Origin: Bordetella trematum
Lineage (GTDB): Bacteria; Pseudomonadota; Gammaproteobacteria; Burkholderiales; Burkholderiaceae_B
Direction: 5' to 3'
Length of the DNA: 64,000 nucleotides
NCBI RefSeq assembly: GCF_900078335.1
Contig: NZ_FKBR01000006.1
Coordinates: 124,001 to 188,000, forward strand
This document shows, piece after piece, positions 40,407 to 50,887 of the stretch. Position 1 is the first letter of the stretch. Each line of letters begins with the position of its first letter. The translations under genes and the position numbers were made by a program. The notes under the pieces are model-generated. The model had not been told where the DNA came from. It was given only the letters and a program-made list of their open reading frames with translations, and did not search any database.

Positions 40407-43400
40407 GTCGGGCCCGCGGCAGGCGGGCGCCGGCGCAGGCGATCCAGCGCGACGTAAACCACCGGCGTGCTGTAGAGGGTGATGAACTGGCTGATAAGCA
40501 AGCCCCCGACGATAGCCACGCCGAGCGGACGGCGCAGTTCCGAACCTTCGCCCAACCCCAGCATCAGCGGCAGCGCGCCCAGCAAACCGGCCAAATTGGT
40601 CATCAGGATGGGACGCAGCCGCAGTCTGGCCGCGCGTCGGATCGCGACTTCGGGAGCCAGGGCTTCGCGCCGCTCCAGCAGCAGGGCGAAGTCGATCATC
40701 ATGATGGCATTCTTCATGACCAGCCCCACCAGCAGAAAGAGGCCAAGCAGAGCGATCAAGCTGAATTCCATGCCGGCCAGGCGCAAGGCCAGCAAAGCGC
40801 CGATGCCGGCCGAGGGCAGGGTGGACAGGATGGTGAGCGGGTGCACCGGGCTCTCATACAGCATGCCCAGCACCAGGTAGATCGCCACCAGCACCGCCAG
40901 GATCAACCCCGGCTGGTCCTGCAGGGCCTGTTGGAAACTGCGCGCGCTCCCTCCCAGCCGGGTCTGGATCTGCGAGGGCAGCATCAGTTCGGTCATGGCG
41001 CGGTCGATGGCGGCCAGACCCTGTTCGAGCGAGACGCCGGGCGCCAGCGAAAAGCCGATACCGGTCGCGGCGAACAGGCCATCATGGTAGATGCGGTCAT
41101 CGACCATCCCGTAGCGATAGCTCGCGAAGGCGGCCAGCGGCACGCGCCGGCCTTCGGCGGTCAGGACCTGAACGCGCTCCAGCACGGCGGGATCCTCGGT
41201 ATAGCGCGGATCCAGCTCCAGCACGACGCGGTACTGGTTCATCGCGTCGTACAGCGTGGCGACCTGGCGCTGGCTGAACGAATTGCTGAGCACGCCAGCG
41301 ATGGTCTGCATGTCCACGCCCAGGCGTTGCGCGGCGACACGGTCGATCTCTACCTGCACCTGCAGCGTGGCCGCTTCGCCCACGGCGTCCACATCGCGCA
41401 GCTCCGGCAGGTCCTGCAAGGCGCGGGAAATGGCGCGCGACCATTGCTTGAGGGTCGTGACGTCGCTGGCCAGAATGGCCAGCTCCTGGTCGCCCGACGC
41501 ATTGAAGCCGCCAGGCATGCGCAGGTCCTGGTCGACGTTGACGAAGAACATGCCGCCGGCGACAGCCGGCTCATTGGCGCGCAACCAGTCGACTACCTGA
41601 GAGGCGCTGTCGCGTCGTTGGGAGGCGGGCTTGAGGCGGATCAGGAACAGCGAATTGCTGATGCCCAGGCTGCCGCCGTTGTACCCGATCACGTCCTCCA
41701 CGGCGGGGTGGCCCCGCACCAGTTCCCGGTAGGCTTCGATCTTGGGTTGCATCACCTGGAAGGAAAAGCCGTCGTCACCGCGCACGAACCCCAGCAGCTG
41801 GCCGGTGTCCTGGGTCGGCATGAAGCCCTTGGGGGCCTGCTGGTACAACCACACATTGAGCGCCACGATGGCCGCCAGCACCGCCAGCCCGCTGCGGCGA
41901 TGGCGCAGCGTGAAGGCCAGCGAGCGGTCATAGCCATTCTGAAGACGCTGCAGCAGCCGGTCCAGGCGGCGCGGCGGGCCGGCCGCCGGGCGCAGCCAGG
42001 CAGCGCACAGCCCGGGGATGATGGCCACCGCCACGAACAGCGAAATCAACGTGGCCGCCACCAGGGTGATGGAAAACTCGCTGAACAGGCGCTCGACCAG
42101 CCCGCCCATGAAGAGGATGGAGACGAACACCACCGCCAGCGCCAGGGTCATGGCCACCAGTGTGAAACCGACTTCGGCCATGCCGCGACGAGCGGCGCGC
42201 AGGGGCGGCACGCCCAGCTCCATGTGACGGCGGATATTCTCCACCACCACGATGGCATCGTCGACCACCAGTCCCGCGGCCACGATCAAGGCCATCAGCG
42301 AGAGGTTGTTGAGCGAGAACCGGGCCAGGTACATGACCGCAAAGGTGGCCACCAGGCTCACAGGGATGGCCAGGCTGGGAATGGCCGCTGCGCGCAGGTC
42401 GCCCAGAAACAGCCATACCACCAGGATGACCAGCAGGCTTGCCAGGGCGAGCGTGAGGTGGGCCTCCTGCAGCGTGGCCTGGATGCCGGGAGAGCGGTCC
42501 AGCACCACGGCCAGTTCAACGTCGGCCGGCAACAGCGCCCGCAGCCCGGGCAGGGTCTGCTTGAGGGCGGTGATGGTCTGGATGATGTTGGCACCGGGCT
42601 GGCGGCTGATGGTCAGCACCACGGCGGGCTGGCCGTTGTGAAACCCGCTGCTATAGCGGTTCTCCACCGAGTCGCTGACCCGGGCGACCTGCGCCAGGCG
42701 GATCACACCGCCATCGCGTTCGCGGATCACCAGGGTTTCGAAGTCGCTTGCGGTACGCGGCTGTGCCGGGGCGCCGATTTCCCAGCGCGTGCCATCGGCA
42801 TCCTCGATCTGCCCGGGCGGGCGCAGCGGAGCGGCCCGCAGCAGCGCGGCGCGCAGATCGTCCAGCGCCACGCCGTAGTGGGCCAGGGCATTCGGATTGA
42901 CCTGTACCCGCACTGCCGGCAGGGAACTTCCGCCCAGGGTCACTTCGCCAACCCCTTCGACCTGGGCGAGCCGCTGCGCCAGCACGGTGGCTCCCAGATC
43001 GTAAAGCGTCCCGGCCGAGCGTGTGGGGGAGCTGAGGGCCAGCGCCATGATGGGGGCCTGCGAGGGATTGACCTTGCGATAGCCGGGATTGGCCGGCATG
43101 CCCGCAGGCAGATCCGCACGCGCGGCATTGATGGCCGCCTGCACTTCGCGCGCGGCCTCGTTGATATTGCGATCCAGGGCAAACTGCAGGTAGACGCGAG
43201 TGGCGCCCTGGTTGCTCGATGAGGTCATGGAGGTGACCCCGGCAATGCTGCCGAGTGCACGCTCCAGCGGCGCGGCCACGGTCGCCGCGATGCTCTCGGG
43301 GCTGGCGCCAGGCAGTTCGGCGCGCACTTCGATGGTAGGGAAGTCTACCTGCGGCAAGGGCGCCACCGGCAACAGACGCCACCCCAGCGCCCCGGCCAAT

Positions 43401-43459
43401 AGCAGGGCCAAGGCCAGGAACAGGCAGGCGACCGGGCGCTTGAGCAGCACGCCCATCAT
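40403..43459 (-). CDS. mdtC: RND multidrug efflux inner-membrane subunit (MdtC-like)
   Basis: A 1018-residue HAE1-type RND pump subunit with 12 hydrophobic helices and two periplasmic loops. The proton relay acids are in [14 protein letters not shown] (near residue 400) and the lysine in [16 protein letters not shown]. It starts inside the stop of the preceding RND gene (ATGATGA overlap), as in mdtBC, where two different RND proteins form a mixed trimer. MdtABC exports bile salts, novobiocin, flavonoids and, in E. coli, enterobactin. No outer-membrane channel gene follows, so TolC-type protein must come from elsewhere. The symbol is by operon logic and family, not a close match. Confidence 0.88.
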   Translation of the reverse strand: MMGVLLKRPVACLFLALALLLAGALGWRLLPVAPLPQVDFPTIEVRAELPGASPESIAATVAAPLERALGSIAGVTSMTSSSNQGATRVYLQFALDRNINEAAREVQAAINAARADLPAGMPANPGYRKVNPSQAPIMALALSSPTRSAGTLYDLGATVLAQRLAQVEGVGEVTLGGSSLPAVRVQVNPNALAHYGVALDDLRAALLRAAPLRPPGQIEDADGTRWEIGAPAQPRTASDFETLVIRERDGGVIRLAQVARVSDSVENRYSSGFHNGQPAVVLTISRQPGANIIQTITALKQTLPGLRALLPADVELAVVLDRSPGIQATLQEAHLTLALASLLVILVVWLFLGDLRAAAIPSLAIPVSLVATFAVMYLARFSLNNLSLMALIVAAGLVVDDAIVVVENIRRHMELGVPPLRAARRGMAEVGFTLVAMTLALAVVFVSILFMGGLVERLFSEFSITLVAATLISLFVAVAIIPGLCAAWLRPAAGPPRRLDRLLQRLQNGYDRSLAFTLRHRRSGLAVLAAIVALNVWLYQQAPKGFMPTQDTGQLLGFVRGDDGFSFQVMQPKIEAYRELVRGHPAVEDVIGYNGGSLGISNSLFLIRLKPASQRRDSASQVVDWLRANEPAVAGGMFFVNVDQDLRMPGGFNASGDQELAILASDVTTLKQWSRAISRALQDLPELRDVDAVGEAATLQVQVEIDRVAAQRLGVDMQTIAGVLSNSFSQRQVATLYDAMNQYRVVLELDPRYTEDPAVLERVQVLTAEGRRVPLAAFASYRYGMVDDRIYHDGLFAATGIGFSLAPGVSLEQGLAAIDRAMTELMLPSQIQTRLGGSARSFQQALQDQPGLILAVLVAIYLVLGMLYESPVHPLTILSTLPSAGIGALLALRLAGMEFSLIALLGLFLLVGLVMKNAIMMIDFALLLERREALAPEVAIRRAARLRLRPILMTNLAGLLGALPLMLGLGEGSELRRPLGVAIVGGLLISQFITLYSTPVVYVALDRLRRRPPAAGPT

Positions 43460-46400
43460 GCCGACAGGCCCCGCTTGCGGCGTTCACCCAGCCGATGGAA
43501 GAACAGATAGACCGCCGGCGTGGTGTAGAGCGTCAGCACCTGACTGACCGCCAGTCCGCCCACCATGACCCAGCCCAGCGGCTGGCGCAGTTCGGCGCCC
43601 GAGCCGCTGGCCAGCATCAGGGGCAGGGCGCCCACCAGTGCCGCCAGCGTGGTCATCAGGATCGGGCGCAGGCGCAGCAGGGCGGCCTCGCGGATGGCGG
43701 CTGGGGCTGGCAATCCGCGCTCGCGCTGGGCCTGCAGGGCGAAATCCACCATCATGATGCCATTTTTCTTCACCAGGCCGATGAGTAGGATGATGCCGAT
43801 CACCGCTATGAGGTCCAGCGGGCGATCCGACAGCCACAGCGCGGCCAGCGCGCCCACGGTTGCCGAAGGCAGGGTCGACAGGATGGTCAGCGGATGAATC
43901 GCGCTTTCATAGAGCATGCCCAGCACCAGATACATGGTGACCACGGCGGCCAGCATCAGCCACAGCGTATTGCCCAGCGAAGCCTGGAAGGCTGCCGCGG
44001 CACCCTGCAGGCGCAGCTCGACGCTGGGTGGCATGTCGATGTCGGCGCGGGCGCGCTCGATGGCGGCCACCGCTTCGCCCAGGGACGCGCCCGGTGCCAG
44101 ATTGAACGACAGGTTCACGGCCGGGAACTGGCCCAGGTGGGTGACCACCAGCGGGGTGGCCCGCTCGCTCACGCGCGCCAGCGCGGACAGCGGCACGGGT
44201 GCGCCATTGGCGCTGCGCAGGTAGAGGCGTTCCAGGGCCTCGGGGCCCTGGGCCCGTTGCGGGTCGACCTCCAGCACGACGCGATACTGGTTCGATTGCG
44301 TGAACAGGGTAGCGACCTGACGCTGGCCGAAGGCGTTGTAGAGGGCCTGCGCCACATCGTCCATGCTCAGCCCCAGGCGGGCGGCCTGGTCGCGCGAGAC
44401 GTCCAGATAGGCCTGGCGTCCGCCCAGCGGCAGTTCGGCTGACAGATCCGAGATTTCGGCGCGGGTCTGCAGGCGCGCCGTAAACGTCTGGGTCCAGCGT
44501 GCCAGCAAGTCGGCGTCGGGCGAGGTCAGCGTGAACTGATACTGGCCCCGGCCGACCCGGTCATCGATATTCAGCTCCTGCACCGGCTGCAGAAACAGAG
44601 CCATGTGCGGCACGTCGGCGGCGCGCTGCTGAAGCCGCTGCAGGATCTGCGGCAGCGGTGCGCTGCGTTCCGACCAGGGCTTCAGGTTGATCAGCAGCCG
44701 GCCGGTGTTCAGTGTGGTGTTCACGCCATCCACGCCAAAGAACGACGACAGGCTGGCGACGTCCGGGTCGGCCAGCAAGGCTTCGGCCATGGCCTGCTGA
44801 CGCCCGGCCATGGCCGGGTAGGAAATGCTCTGCGTGGTCTGCGTGACAGCCTGCAGTACGCCGCTGTCCTGGGTCGGGAAGAAACCCTTGGGGATGAGCA
44901 GGTACAGGCCGGCGGTCAGCGCAATCGTTGCCAGCATCGCGGCCAGCGTGGCGCGCGGATGGCGCAGCGTGGCGTCCAGGCTGCGTGCGTAGCCTGCCTG
45001 CAGCCGCGTCATCCAGCCTTCGGCCTGCTCGCGATGGGGCGGCAGCAGATAGGCGCACATCATGGGCGTGAGCGTCAGCGACACGCCCAGCGAGATCAGG
45101 ATGGCCACTGCCAGCGTGACGGCGAACTCCCGGAACAGCCGACCGACCACGTCTTCCATGAAGAGCAGCGGGATCAGCACCGCGATCAGCGACAACGTCA
45201 GCGACACCAGGGTAAAGCCGATCTGCCCGGCGCCCTTGAGCGCGGCGGCCATGCGGTTCATGCCCTGTTCGCGGTAGCGGGCAATGTTCTCCAGCATGAC
45301 GATGGCGTCATCCACGACGAAGCCTGCGCCAATCGTCAGGGCCATCAAGGTCAGGTTGTTGGTCGAGAAGCCCGCCAGATACATCACGCCAAAGGTGCCG
45401 ATCAGTGACAGCGGCACGGCCAGGCTGGGAATCAGGGTGGCCGGCAGGTTGCGCAGAAACAGCAAGGTCACCAGGACAACCAGGACCACCGCAAAGATCA
45501 GCTCCCATTGCACCCCCCGCACCGAGGCGCGGATGCTGTCGGTGCGATCGGTCAGCACCGACAGCGTCGCGGCAGCCGGCAGCGATGCGCTCAACTGCGG
45601 CAGCAGCGCCTTGACCTGTTCGGCCACCGCGATCACGTTGGCGCCCGGCTGGCGCTGGATGTTGATCAGCACGGCCGGCTGGCGATCCACCCAGGCGGCC
45701 AGATAGCGGTTCTCGGGGCCTTGCTCGATGCGGGCCACTTCGCCCAGGCGCAGCGGCGCGTCGCCGCGCCAGGCGATGATCAGGTCGCGGTAATCCTGGG
45801 CGCTTTGCAACTGGTCATTGGCGTCCATGATGACCTGGCGCACGGGGCCGTCGAAACTGCCCTTGGGCTGGTTGCTGTTGGCCTTGGCGATGGCGGCGCG
45901 CACATCATCGAGCTGCAGTCCGCGCGCGGCCAGCGCCTGCGGATCGATGGCCACGCGCACGGCGGGCCGCTGTCCGCCGGCCAGGCTCACCATGCCCACG
46001 CCGGACAGCTGCGACAGGCGCTGGGTGATCCGGGTGTCGACCAGGTCGTGGACCTCGGGCAAGGGCAGGGTGTCGGAGGTCACGGCCAGCGTCAGGATGG
46101 GGACATCGGCCGGATTGACCTTGCGATAGACGGGCGGCGCGGGCAGATCGCCGGGCAGCAAGGCGTCGCTGGCGCTGATCGCCGCCTGCACCTCCTGCTC
46201 GGCAACGCCCAACGGAACAGTCAGGGCAAACTGCAGGGTGATCACCGAGACGCCGCTGCCGCTGGATGAGCTCATCTGCCGCAGGCCCGGGATCTGGCCC
46301 AGGCGGCGCTCCAGCGGGGCCGTGACGGCACGCGCCATGACCGCTGGGCTGGCGCCGGGATAGGTCGTCGAAATCTGGATGATGGGGTAGTCGACCTGAG

Positions 46401-46512
46401 GCAGGGCGGCCACCGGCAGCAGCCGCCAGGCCAGCAGGCCGGCCAGCAACATCGCCACCATCAGGAAGCTGGTGGCGACAGGACGCAGAATGAAGGGCCG
46501 CGACAGGCTCAT
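43456..46512 (-). CDS. mdtB: RND multidrug efflux inner-membrane subunit (MdtB-like)
   Basis: A 1018-residue RND subunit, homologous to but clearly different from its downstream partner. Proton relay residues: [19 protein letters not shown] and [17 protein letters not shown], where an extra lysine precedes the conserved one. The N-terminus [20 protein letters not shown] and the loop [20 protein letters not shown] are typical. It lies 6 bases after the membrane-fusion gene. The tandem of two unequal RND genes behind one fusion gene is the MdtABC layout. Confidence 0.9.
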   Translation of the reverse strand: MSLSRPFILRPVATSFLMVAMLLAGLLAWRLLPVAALPQVDYPIIQISTTYPGASPAVMARAVTAPLERRLGQIPGLRQMSSSSGSGVSVITLQFALTVPLGVAEQEVQAAISASDALLPGDLPAPPVYRKVNPADVPILTLAVTSDTLPLPEVHDLVDTRITQRLSQLSGVGMVSLAGGQRPAVRVAIDPQALAARGLQLDDVRAAIAKANSNQPKGSFDGPVRQVIMDANDQLQSAQDYRDLIIAWRGDAPLRLGEVARIEQGPENRYLAAWVDRQPAVLINIQRQPGANVIAVAEQVKALLPQLSASLPAAATLSVLTDRTDSIRASVRGVQWELIFAVVLVVLVTLLFLRNLPATLIPSLAVPLSLIGTFGVMYLAGFSTNNLTLMALTIGAGFVVDDAIVMLENIARYREQGMNRMAAALKGAGQIGFTLVSLTLSLIAVLIPLLFMEDVVGRLFREFAVTLAVAILISLGVSLTLTPMMCAYLLPPHREQAEGWMTRLQAGYARSLDATLRHPRATLAAMLATIALTAGLYLLIPKGFFPTQDSGVLQAVTQTTQSISYPAMAGRQQAMAEALLADPDVASLSSFFGVDGVNTTLNTGRLLINLKPWSERSAPLPQILQRLQQRAADVPHMALFLQPVQELNIDDRVGRGQYQFTLTSPDADLLARWTQTFTARLQTRAEISDLSAELPLGGRQAYLDVSRDQAARLGLSMDDVAQALYNAFGQRQVATLFTQSNQYRVVLEVDPQRAQGPEALERLYLRSANGAPVPLSALARVSERATPLVVTHLGQFPAVNLSFNLAPGASLGEAVAAIERARADIDMPPSVELRLQGAAAAFQASLGNTLWLMLAAVVTMYLVLGMLYESAIHPLTILSTLPSATVGALAALWLSDRPLDLIAVIGIILLIGLVKKNGIMMVDFALQAQRERGLPAPAAIREAALLRLRPILMTTLAALVGALPLMLASGSGAELRQPLGWVMVGGLAVSQVLTLYTTPAVYLFFHRLGERRKRGLSA

Positions 46513-46518
46513 GGCGGT

Positions 46519-47676
46519 TTACTCCTGGACCGCCAGCCGTTGCACGGCCCGGCCTTCGTCCAGGCGATCCACGCCTTCGACCACCACCTCCTCGCCTACC
46601 GCCAGTCCCCCGATGACACTCACGCGTGCAGCGCTGATCGGGCCCAGCACGATATTGCGACGGCGGGCCTTGAGCGTTTCGTCGATGACGTAGGCGTAGG
46701 GGCCTTCGGCCCCGTACTGCACGGCCGCCGCCGGCATGGTGGGCGCCCGATCGGCCGCGGGCAGGGCCAGGCGCACGTTGACGAACTGATAGGGAAACAG
46801 CGCGCCGTCGCCATTGTCGAAGACCGCGCGCAGCGACACGCTGCCGCTTTCCAGACCGATGCGGTTGTCCAGCGCCTGCAGGGCGCCTTCGGCCAGCTGG
46901 CGGCGCTCATCGGCGTCCCAGATCTCGACGCGCAGCGGCGTACCCGCTGCCTGGGCAGCACGCAGCGCGGCCAGGCGCTCCTGGGGCAGGCTGAAAAGCA
47001 CCGAAATCGGCGCCATCTGCAACAGGGTCGCAAGGCCGGCGGTGTCGGCAGCGCGCAATTGGTTGCCGGCGTCGATGCGTCGCAGGCCGATGCGCCCCTG
47101 TATGGGCGCCACGACCCGGGTAAGCGCCAGCTGGCGCCGGGCTTCGTCCACGCCGGCCGCGTCGCTCTGGCGAGCGCCCCGGTATTGCGCCACGGTGGCG
47201 CGTGCCGTGTCGAGCGCCTGACCGGCGACCGAGTCCTTGCGCGCCAGCGTCTCGAGGCGATGCAGGTCGGCCTCGGCATTATCCAGTTTGGCCTGGGTCT
47301 GGGCGAGTTGGCCTTCGGCGGTGCGCAAGGCGTGCTGATAGGGGCGGGGGTCGATCTCGGCCAGCAGTTGGCCAGCCTGTACGGTCTGTCCTTCGGAGAA
47401 GTGCAAGCGCTGCAGCTGGCCATCGAGCTGCGCGCGCAGCACCACCTCGGCCAGTGGCTTGACCGTGCCCAGGGCGTGCAGCCGGATGGGCAGAGGGGTC
47501 GCTTGAACGCGAGCGACTTCCACCGGGATGCCCTGGCGCGCGGGCGGCGATGCGACAACGGCCGCCGTGCGGCCCCGCCAACCATGATAGGCCGCAACGA
47601 TCACCAGAAGAACAAGCCAGGCTACGGCCCATGCTCGCCGGGAGCGCCACAGGCCGGCGAAAGAGGGCGGGGCCAT
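46519..47676 (-). CDS. mdtA: RND membrane-fusion (periplasmic adaptor) protein (MdtA-like)
   Basis: A 385-residue adaptor that joins the RND pump to an outer-membrane channel. An N-terminal anchor helix (AWAVAWLVLLVIVAAYHGW) is followed by the lipoyl half VVLRAQLDGQLQRLHFSEGQ, an alpha-hairpin (about 120-190), then RVVAPIQGRIGLRRIDAGNQ and the beta-barrel/membrane-proximal part ending with VVVEGVDRLDEG. First gene of the operon. A Fur-like box lies about 50 bases upstream, overlapping the promoter region. No clear ribosome site before the ATG. Confidence 0.9.
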   Translation of the reverse strand: MAPPSFAGLWRSRRAWAVAWLVLLVIVAAYHGWRGRTAAVVASPPARQGIPVEVARVQATPLPIRLHALGTVKPLAEVVLRAQLDGQLQRLHFSEGQTVQAGQLLAEIDPRPYQHALRTAEGQLAQTQAKLDNAEADLHRLETLARKDSVAGQALDTARATVAQYRGARQSDAAGVDEARRQLALTRVVAPIQGRIGLRRIDAGNQLRAADTAGLATLLQMAPISVLFSLPQERLAALRAAQAAGTPLRVEIWDADERRQLAEGALQALDNRIGLESGSVSLRAVFDNGDGALFPYQFVNVRLALPAADRAPTMPAAAVQYGAEGPYAYVIDETLKARRRNIVLGPISAARVSVIGGLAVGEEVVVEGVDRLDEGRAVQRLAVQE

Positions 47677-47725
47677 CTGCGCTGACAGGACTCTGAAAAT
47701 GAAACAGCGCGTATTCTATATAAAT

Positions 47726-47744
47726 ATAAATGAGAGTCATTATT
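47726..47744. promoter_or_regulatory. Fur-like box between the RND operon and MetQ-like gene
   Basis: ATAAATGAGAGTCATTATT matches 13 of 19 positions of the classical Fur consensus (GATAATGATAATCATTATC), including the AATGA...TCATTAT core. It lies 50 bases upstream of the efflux adaptor and overlaps its likely minus-strand promoter (TAGAAT as -10). Iron repression of the pump is the simple reading. Confidence 0.55.
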
Positions 47745-47893
47745 AACCTTGCTTGCGGGAAGGTTGACTGGCCGGTGCGCTTCAGGAGGCCGCGCAGGGC
47801 TGCGTGGATTGCATTTCGGCACAACGCCGGCACAAACCCTGAAACAGCCCCGCTCTCGGGCGATGGCGTCGGCAGCAGGGGGCAGGGCGCTGA

Positions 47894-47920
47894 CATATGC
47901 CTGCACAGGATATGCATATG
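47894..47920. promoter_or_regulatory. Inverted repeat upstream of the MetQ-like gene
   Basis: CATATGC (47894-47900) and GCATATG (47914-47920) are exact inverted copies with 13 bases between, and ATATGCATAT inside the second arm is itself palindromic. About 80 bases before the ATG; a possible operator for the receptor gene. The rest of 47677-48000 holds only the Fur-like box and no gene. Confidence 0.4.
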
Positions 47921-48000
47921 GCATAGAAGTCGTTCGGGAAACTGACCCCTTTTATTACGATCGGAGTCCTTTTCCTTCCCTGATAGATTCGTTGGCTCTT

Positions 48001-48801
48001 ATGAAAAAGCGCGGTTTTCTGCTGAAGCTCCTGGTTGCCGCCTCGGCGCTGGCCTTTTCCTCCTCCGGCGCCTGGGCCCAGGACAAAGTGGTCCGTCTCG
48101 GCGTGACGCCCGGCCCCCATGCGCAGATCGCCGAAGCCGCCAAGCAGGCGGCTGCCAAGCAAGGGCTGACCATCCAGGTGATCGAATTCAGCGACTTCAT
48201 CCAGCCCAATTCGGCCCTGGTGGCGGGTGACCTGGAGGCCAACGCCTACCAGCACCATCCCTATCTGAACCAGCAGGTCGCTGATCGCGGCTACAAGCTG
48301 GTGGCAGCCGCCAATACCGTGATTCTGCCGATCGGCTTGTATTCCAAGCGGGTCAAGGCGCTGGACCAGCTGCCCGATGGCGCGATCATCGGCGTGCCCA
48401 ACGACCCCACCAACGGCGGGCGCGCGCTGCTCTTGTTGCAGGCGCATGGCCTGATCAAGCTGCGTCCGGAAGCCGGCATCAAGGCCACCCCGCTGGATGT
48501 GGTGGAGAACCCCCGCAAGTTCAAGCTCAAGGAGCTGGACGCCGCCCAGCTGGTGCATGCCCTGGATGACCTGGACGCGGCCATCATCAACACCAGCTAT
48601 GCCCTGGCTGCCAAACTCAACCCGACGCGCGATGCCATTGCGCGCGAGTCCGCCGAGTCGCCCTATACCAATCTGATCGCCGTGCGCGCGGTCGACAAGG
48701 ATCAGCCCTGGGTTGCGCAACTGGTCCGGGCCTACCAGTCGGAAGACGTGCGCCAGTTCATCGAGCAGCAGTTCCAGGGCTCCATCATCCCTGCCTATTG
48801 A
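48001..48801 (+). CDS. NlpA/MetQ-family periplasmic binding protein, orphan
   Basis: A 266-residue binding protein of the MetQ/NlpA family. Signal peptide KLLVAASALAFSSSGAWA followed by QDKVVRLGVTPGPHAQIAEA; no lipobox cysteine at the cleavage site, so it is periplasmic or anchored otherwise. The family segments QPNSALVAGDLEANAYQHHP and AAIINTSYALAAKLNP are clear. MetQ delivers D/L-methionine to MetNI, but no ATPase or permease gene is next to it, so it must use a distant transporter or be a sensor. The long frame upstream of 48001 is not conserved-looking. Confidence 0.88.
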   Translation: MKKRGFLLKLLVAASALAFSSSGAWAQDKVVRLGVTPGPHAQIAEAAKQAAAKQGLTIQVIEFSDFIQPNSALVAGDLEANAYQHHPYLNQQVADRGYKLVAAANTVILPIGLYSKRVKALDQLPDGAIIGVPNDPTNGGRALLLLQAHGLIKLRPEAGIKATPLDVVENPRKFKLKELDAAQLVHALDDLDAAIINTSYALAAKLNPTRDAIARESAESPYTNLIAVRAVDKDQPWVAQLVRAYQSEDVRQFIEQQFQGSIIPAY

Positions 48802-48839
48802 ACCCTGGGCCGGTCCGGCCTGATTGCGGAGTCCCACCC

Positions 48840-49622
48840 ATGAGTGGAAATATTGTTTTGCAGCGCGAGGCGCAGGTCGCCACGCTGCTGATCGACAACC
48901 CGGCCAAGCGCAATGCCATCAGCCAGCGCATGTGGGTGCAACTGGCCGAGCATCTGGACGCGCTGACCGCCGACCCGGCGTTGCGCTGCATCGTGTTGCG
49001 TGGCGCGGGCGAGCTGGCCTTTGGCAGCGGCGCGGACATCGACGAGTTCGAGACCATGCGTGCCAGCAAGACGCAGGGCATCGCCTATGCCGCCCAGGCG
49101 CATCGTGCCATGCAGGCCGTGCGCAACAGCCCCGTGCCGACTCTGGCGGCGATTCGCGGAGCCTGCGTGGGCGGCGGCCTGGAAATCGCCGCCTGCTGTG
49201 ATCTGCGCATCGCCAGCGACGATGCCCGCTTGGGCATCCCCATCGCGCGTCTGGGCGGCGTGCTCGCCTATCCCGAACTGGAGGCCTTGCTGGCCGCGGC
49301 CGGTCCGCAGGTGGCGCTGGAGCTGCTGCTGGAAGGGCGCTTGCTCTCGGCGGCCGATGCCTATGTCAAAGGCCTGGTGACGCGCGTGGTGCCCGTGGCG
49401 GACTGGGAGGCGGAAATCACCGCCACCGTGGCACGCATCGCGGGGCTGGCGCCCTTGTCGGCGCGCTGGCACAAGCAGTTCATCCGCCGCCTGCAGGCCC
49501 AGGCCGCGCCCTTGACGCCGGCCGAGCAGGAGGAGGGCTACGCCTGCTTCGACACCCAGGATTTTGTCGAAGGCTACCGCGCCTTCCTCGATAAGCGCCA
49601 ACCCGAATTTCACGGAAAGTAA
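48840..49622 (+). CDS. Enoyl-CoA hydratase/isomerase (crotonase family)
   Basis: A 260-residue crotonase: LLIDNPAKRNAISQRMWVQL, oxyanion strand LAFGSGADIDEFETMR, CoA helix IRGACVGGGLEIAACCDLRI with the full GGGLE motif, so the first catalytic-site glycine is intact. The C-terminal helix ends EEGYACFDTQDFVEGYRAFL. GGAG lies eight bases before the ATG at 48840. The stop codon overlaps the ATG of the CoA-transferase gene (TAATG), so the two are coupled. This pair mirrors the pair 50888-52845 on the other strand. Confidence 0.9.
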   Translation: MSGNIVLQREAQVATLLIDNPAKRNAISQRMWVQLAEHLDALTADPALRCIVLRGAGELAFGSGADIDEFETMRASKTQGIAYAAQAHRAMQAVRNSPVPTLAAIRGACVGGGLEIAACCDLRIASDDARLGIPIARLGGVLAYPELEALLAAAGPQVALELLLEGRLLSAADAYVKGLVTRVVPVADWEAEITATVARIAGLAPLSARWHKQFIRRLQAQAAPLTPAEQEEGYACFDTQDFVEGYRAFLDKRQPEFHGK

Positions 49623-50851
49623 TGCCGATGCAAACCAACACTGTTCCCCGCAAGGGTCCGCTGGCCGGCCTGAAGGTCATCGAGCTGACCAACGTTATGG
49701 CCGGACCGGTGGCCGGCCTGATGCTGGCCGACATGGGCGCCGACGTCGTCAAGGTGGAGCGCTTGCCCGGCGGCGACGACACGCGCCGCGCCACGCCGCC
49801 CGAGATCAATGGCGAGTCCTGCGCCTTCATGATCGTCAATCGCAACAAGCGCGGCATTGCCGTCAATCTCAAGAAGGCCGAAGGCGTGGACGTGGTGCGC
49901 CGCCTGATCGCCCAGGCCGACGTGGTGCTGGAGAACTTCCGCCCGGGTACCATGGAGAAGCTGGGCCTGGACTATGCCTCGCTCAAGGCGGCCAACCCGG
50001 GCATCATCTATTGCAAGATCACCGGTTTTGGCCTGACCGGCCCCTACGCCAGGCGCGCCGGCTACGACCTGATCGCACAAGGCATGTCGGGCATCATGAG
50101 CTTGACCGGCGAGGGCCCGGGCCGCCCGCCCGTGAAGGTGGGAGTGCCCATTGGCGATATCTCGGCCGGCATCCTCGCCTCCAACGGCGTGCTGGCCGCC
50201 TATATCGAACGCCTGCGCACCGGGCAAGGCCAGTACCTGGACACCTCGCTATATGAAGCGTCCATGATCTTCACCTATTGGCAGGCCGCCATGGCCTTTG
50301 CGACCGGCGAGTCGGCCGGCCCCATGGGCTCGGCCCATCCGGTGGCGGCGCCTTACCAGGCCATTCCCACCCAGGATGGCTGGGTCAATATCGGTGCGGT
50401 CAGCCAGGCCACCTGGGAAAAACTGACCCAGGCCATCGGCCTGCCTGGCCTGGTCACCGACGCGCGCTTTTCGTCCAACGGCGCACGGATGCAGAACCGC
50501 GACGAGCTGATCGGCATCATTTCCACGGCCCTGAGCGGCCATGGCACGGATTACTGGGTCGAACGCTTTGAAGCCGCCGGCGTGCCAGCCGGACCGGTGC
50601 GCAAGATGCGCGAAATGCTCGACGACCCGCAGACCCGGGCACGCGACATGGTCATCACGGTCGATCACCCGGTCGCCGGCGAAGTCCAGGCCCTGGGCCT
50701 GCCGGTCAAGTTCTCGCACGGCAACGGCGTGACCCGCCGGGGCGCGCCACTCTATGGCGAACACACGCGCGAGGTGCTCAGTGAAATCGGCTATTCGCAG
50801 GATGAGATCGCCGCGCTTGCGGGGATCGAGGCCGTGGCCCTGCAAGGCTGA
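49622..50851 (+). CDS. Class III (CaiB/BaiF) CoA-transferase
   Basis: A 409-residue CoA-transferase that moves CoA between a donor acyl-CoA and a carboxylic acid through an aspartyl-CoA intermediate. The catalytic aspartate is Asp149 in RAGYDLIAQGMSG; the N-terminus GLKVIELTNVMAGPVAGLML and ADMGADVVKVERLPGGDDTR are family signatures, and GQGQYLDTSLYEA follows. It is the size of formyl-CoA, carnitine or succinyl-CoA:acid transferases. Partner of the crotonase upstream (TAATG overlap). The acid is unknown. Confidence 0.9.
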   Translation: MPMQTNTVPRKGPLAGLKVIELTNVMAGPVAGLMLADMGADVVKVERLPGGDDTRRATPPEINGESCAFMIVNRNKRGIAVNLKKAEGVDVVRRLIAQADVVLENFRPGTMEKLGLDYASLKAANPGIIYCKITGFGLTGPYARRAGYDLIAQGMSGIMSLTGEGPGRPPVKVGVPIGDISAGILASNGVLAAYIERLRTGQGQYLDTSLYEASMIFTYWQAAMAFATGESAGPMGSAHPVAAPYQAIPTQDGWVNIGAVSQATWEKLTQAIGLPGLVTDARFSSNGARMQNRDELIGIISTALSGHGTDYWVERFEAAGVPAGPVRKMREMLDDPQTRARDMVITVDHPVAGEVQALGLPVKFSHGNGVTRRGAPLYGEHTREVLSEIGYSQDEIAALAGIEAVALQG

Positions 50852-50859
50852 GCCTGCCA

Positions 50860-50881
50860 CCGGGCAGCTCCCGCTGCCCGG
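50860..50881. terminator. Hairpin between the two convergent CoA modules
   Basis: CCGGGCAG (50860-50867) and CTGCCCGG (50874-50881) form an 8-base stem with a 6-base loop; it lies 9 bases after one stop and 7 bases before the other, so it may end both transcripts. No T run. Confidence 0.5.
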
Positions 50882-50887
50882 CCGACA

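Noticed and set aside
40841-43222. A 793-codon plus-strand frame opposite the MdtC-like gene
   Set aside because: Histidine/glutamine-rich antisense translation without motifs; the minus-strand RND protein is certain.
42252-47244. Possible third transporter genes on the plus strand inside the RND region
   Set aside because: The frames are antisense to the three pump genes and have no membrane-helix pattern.
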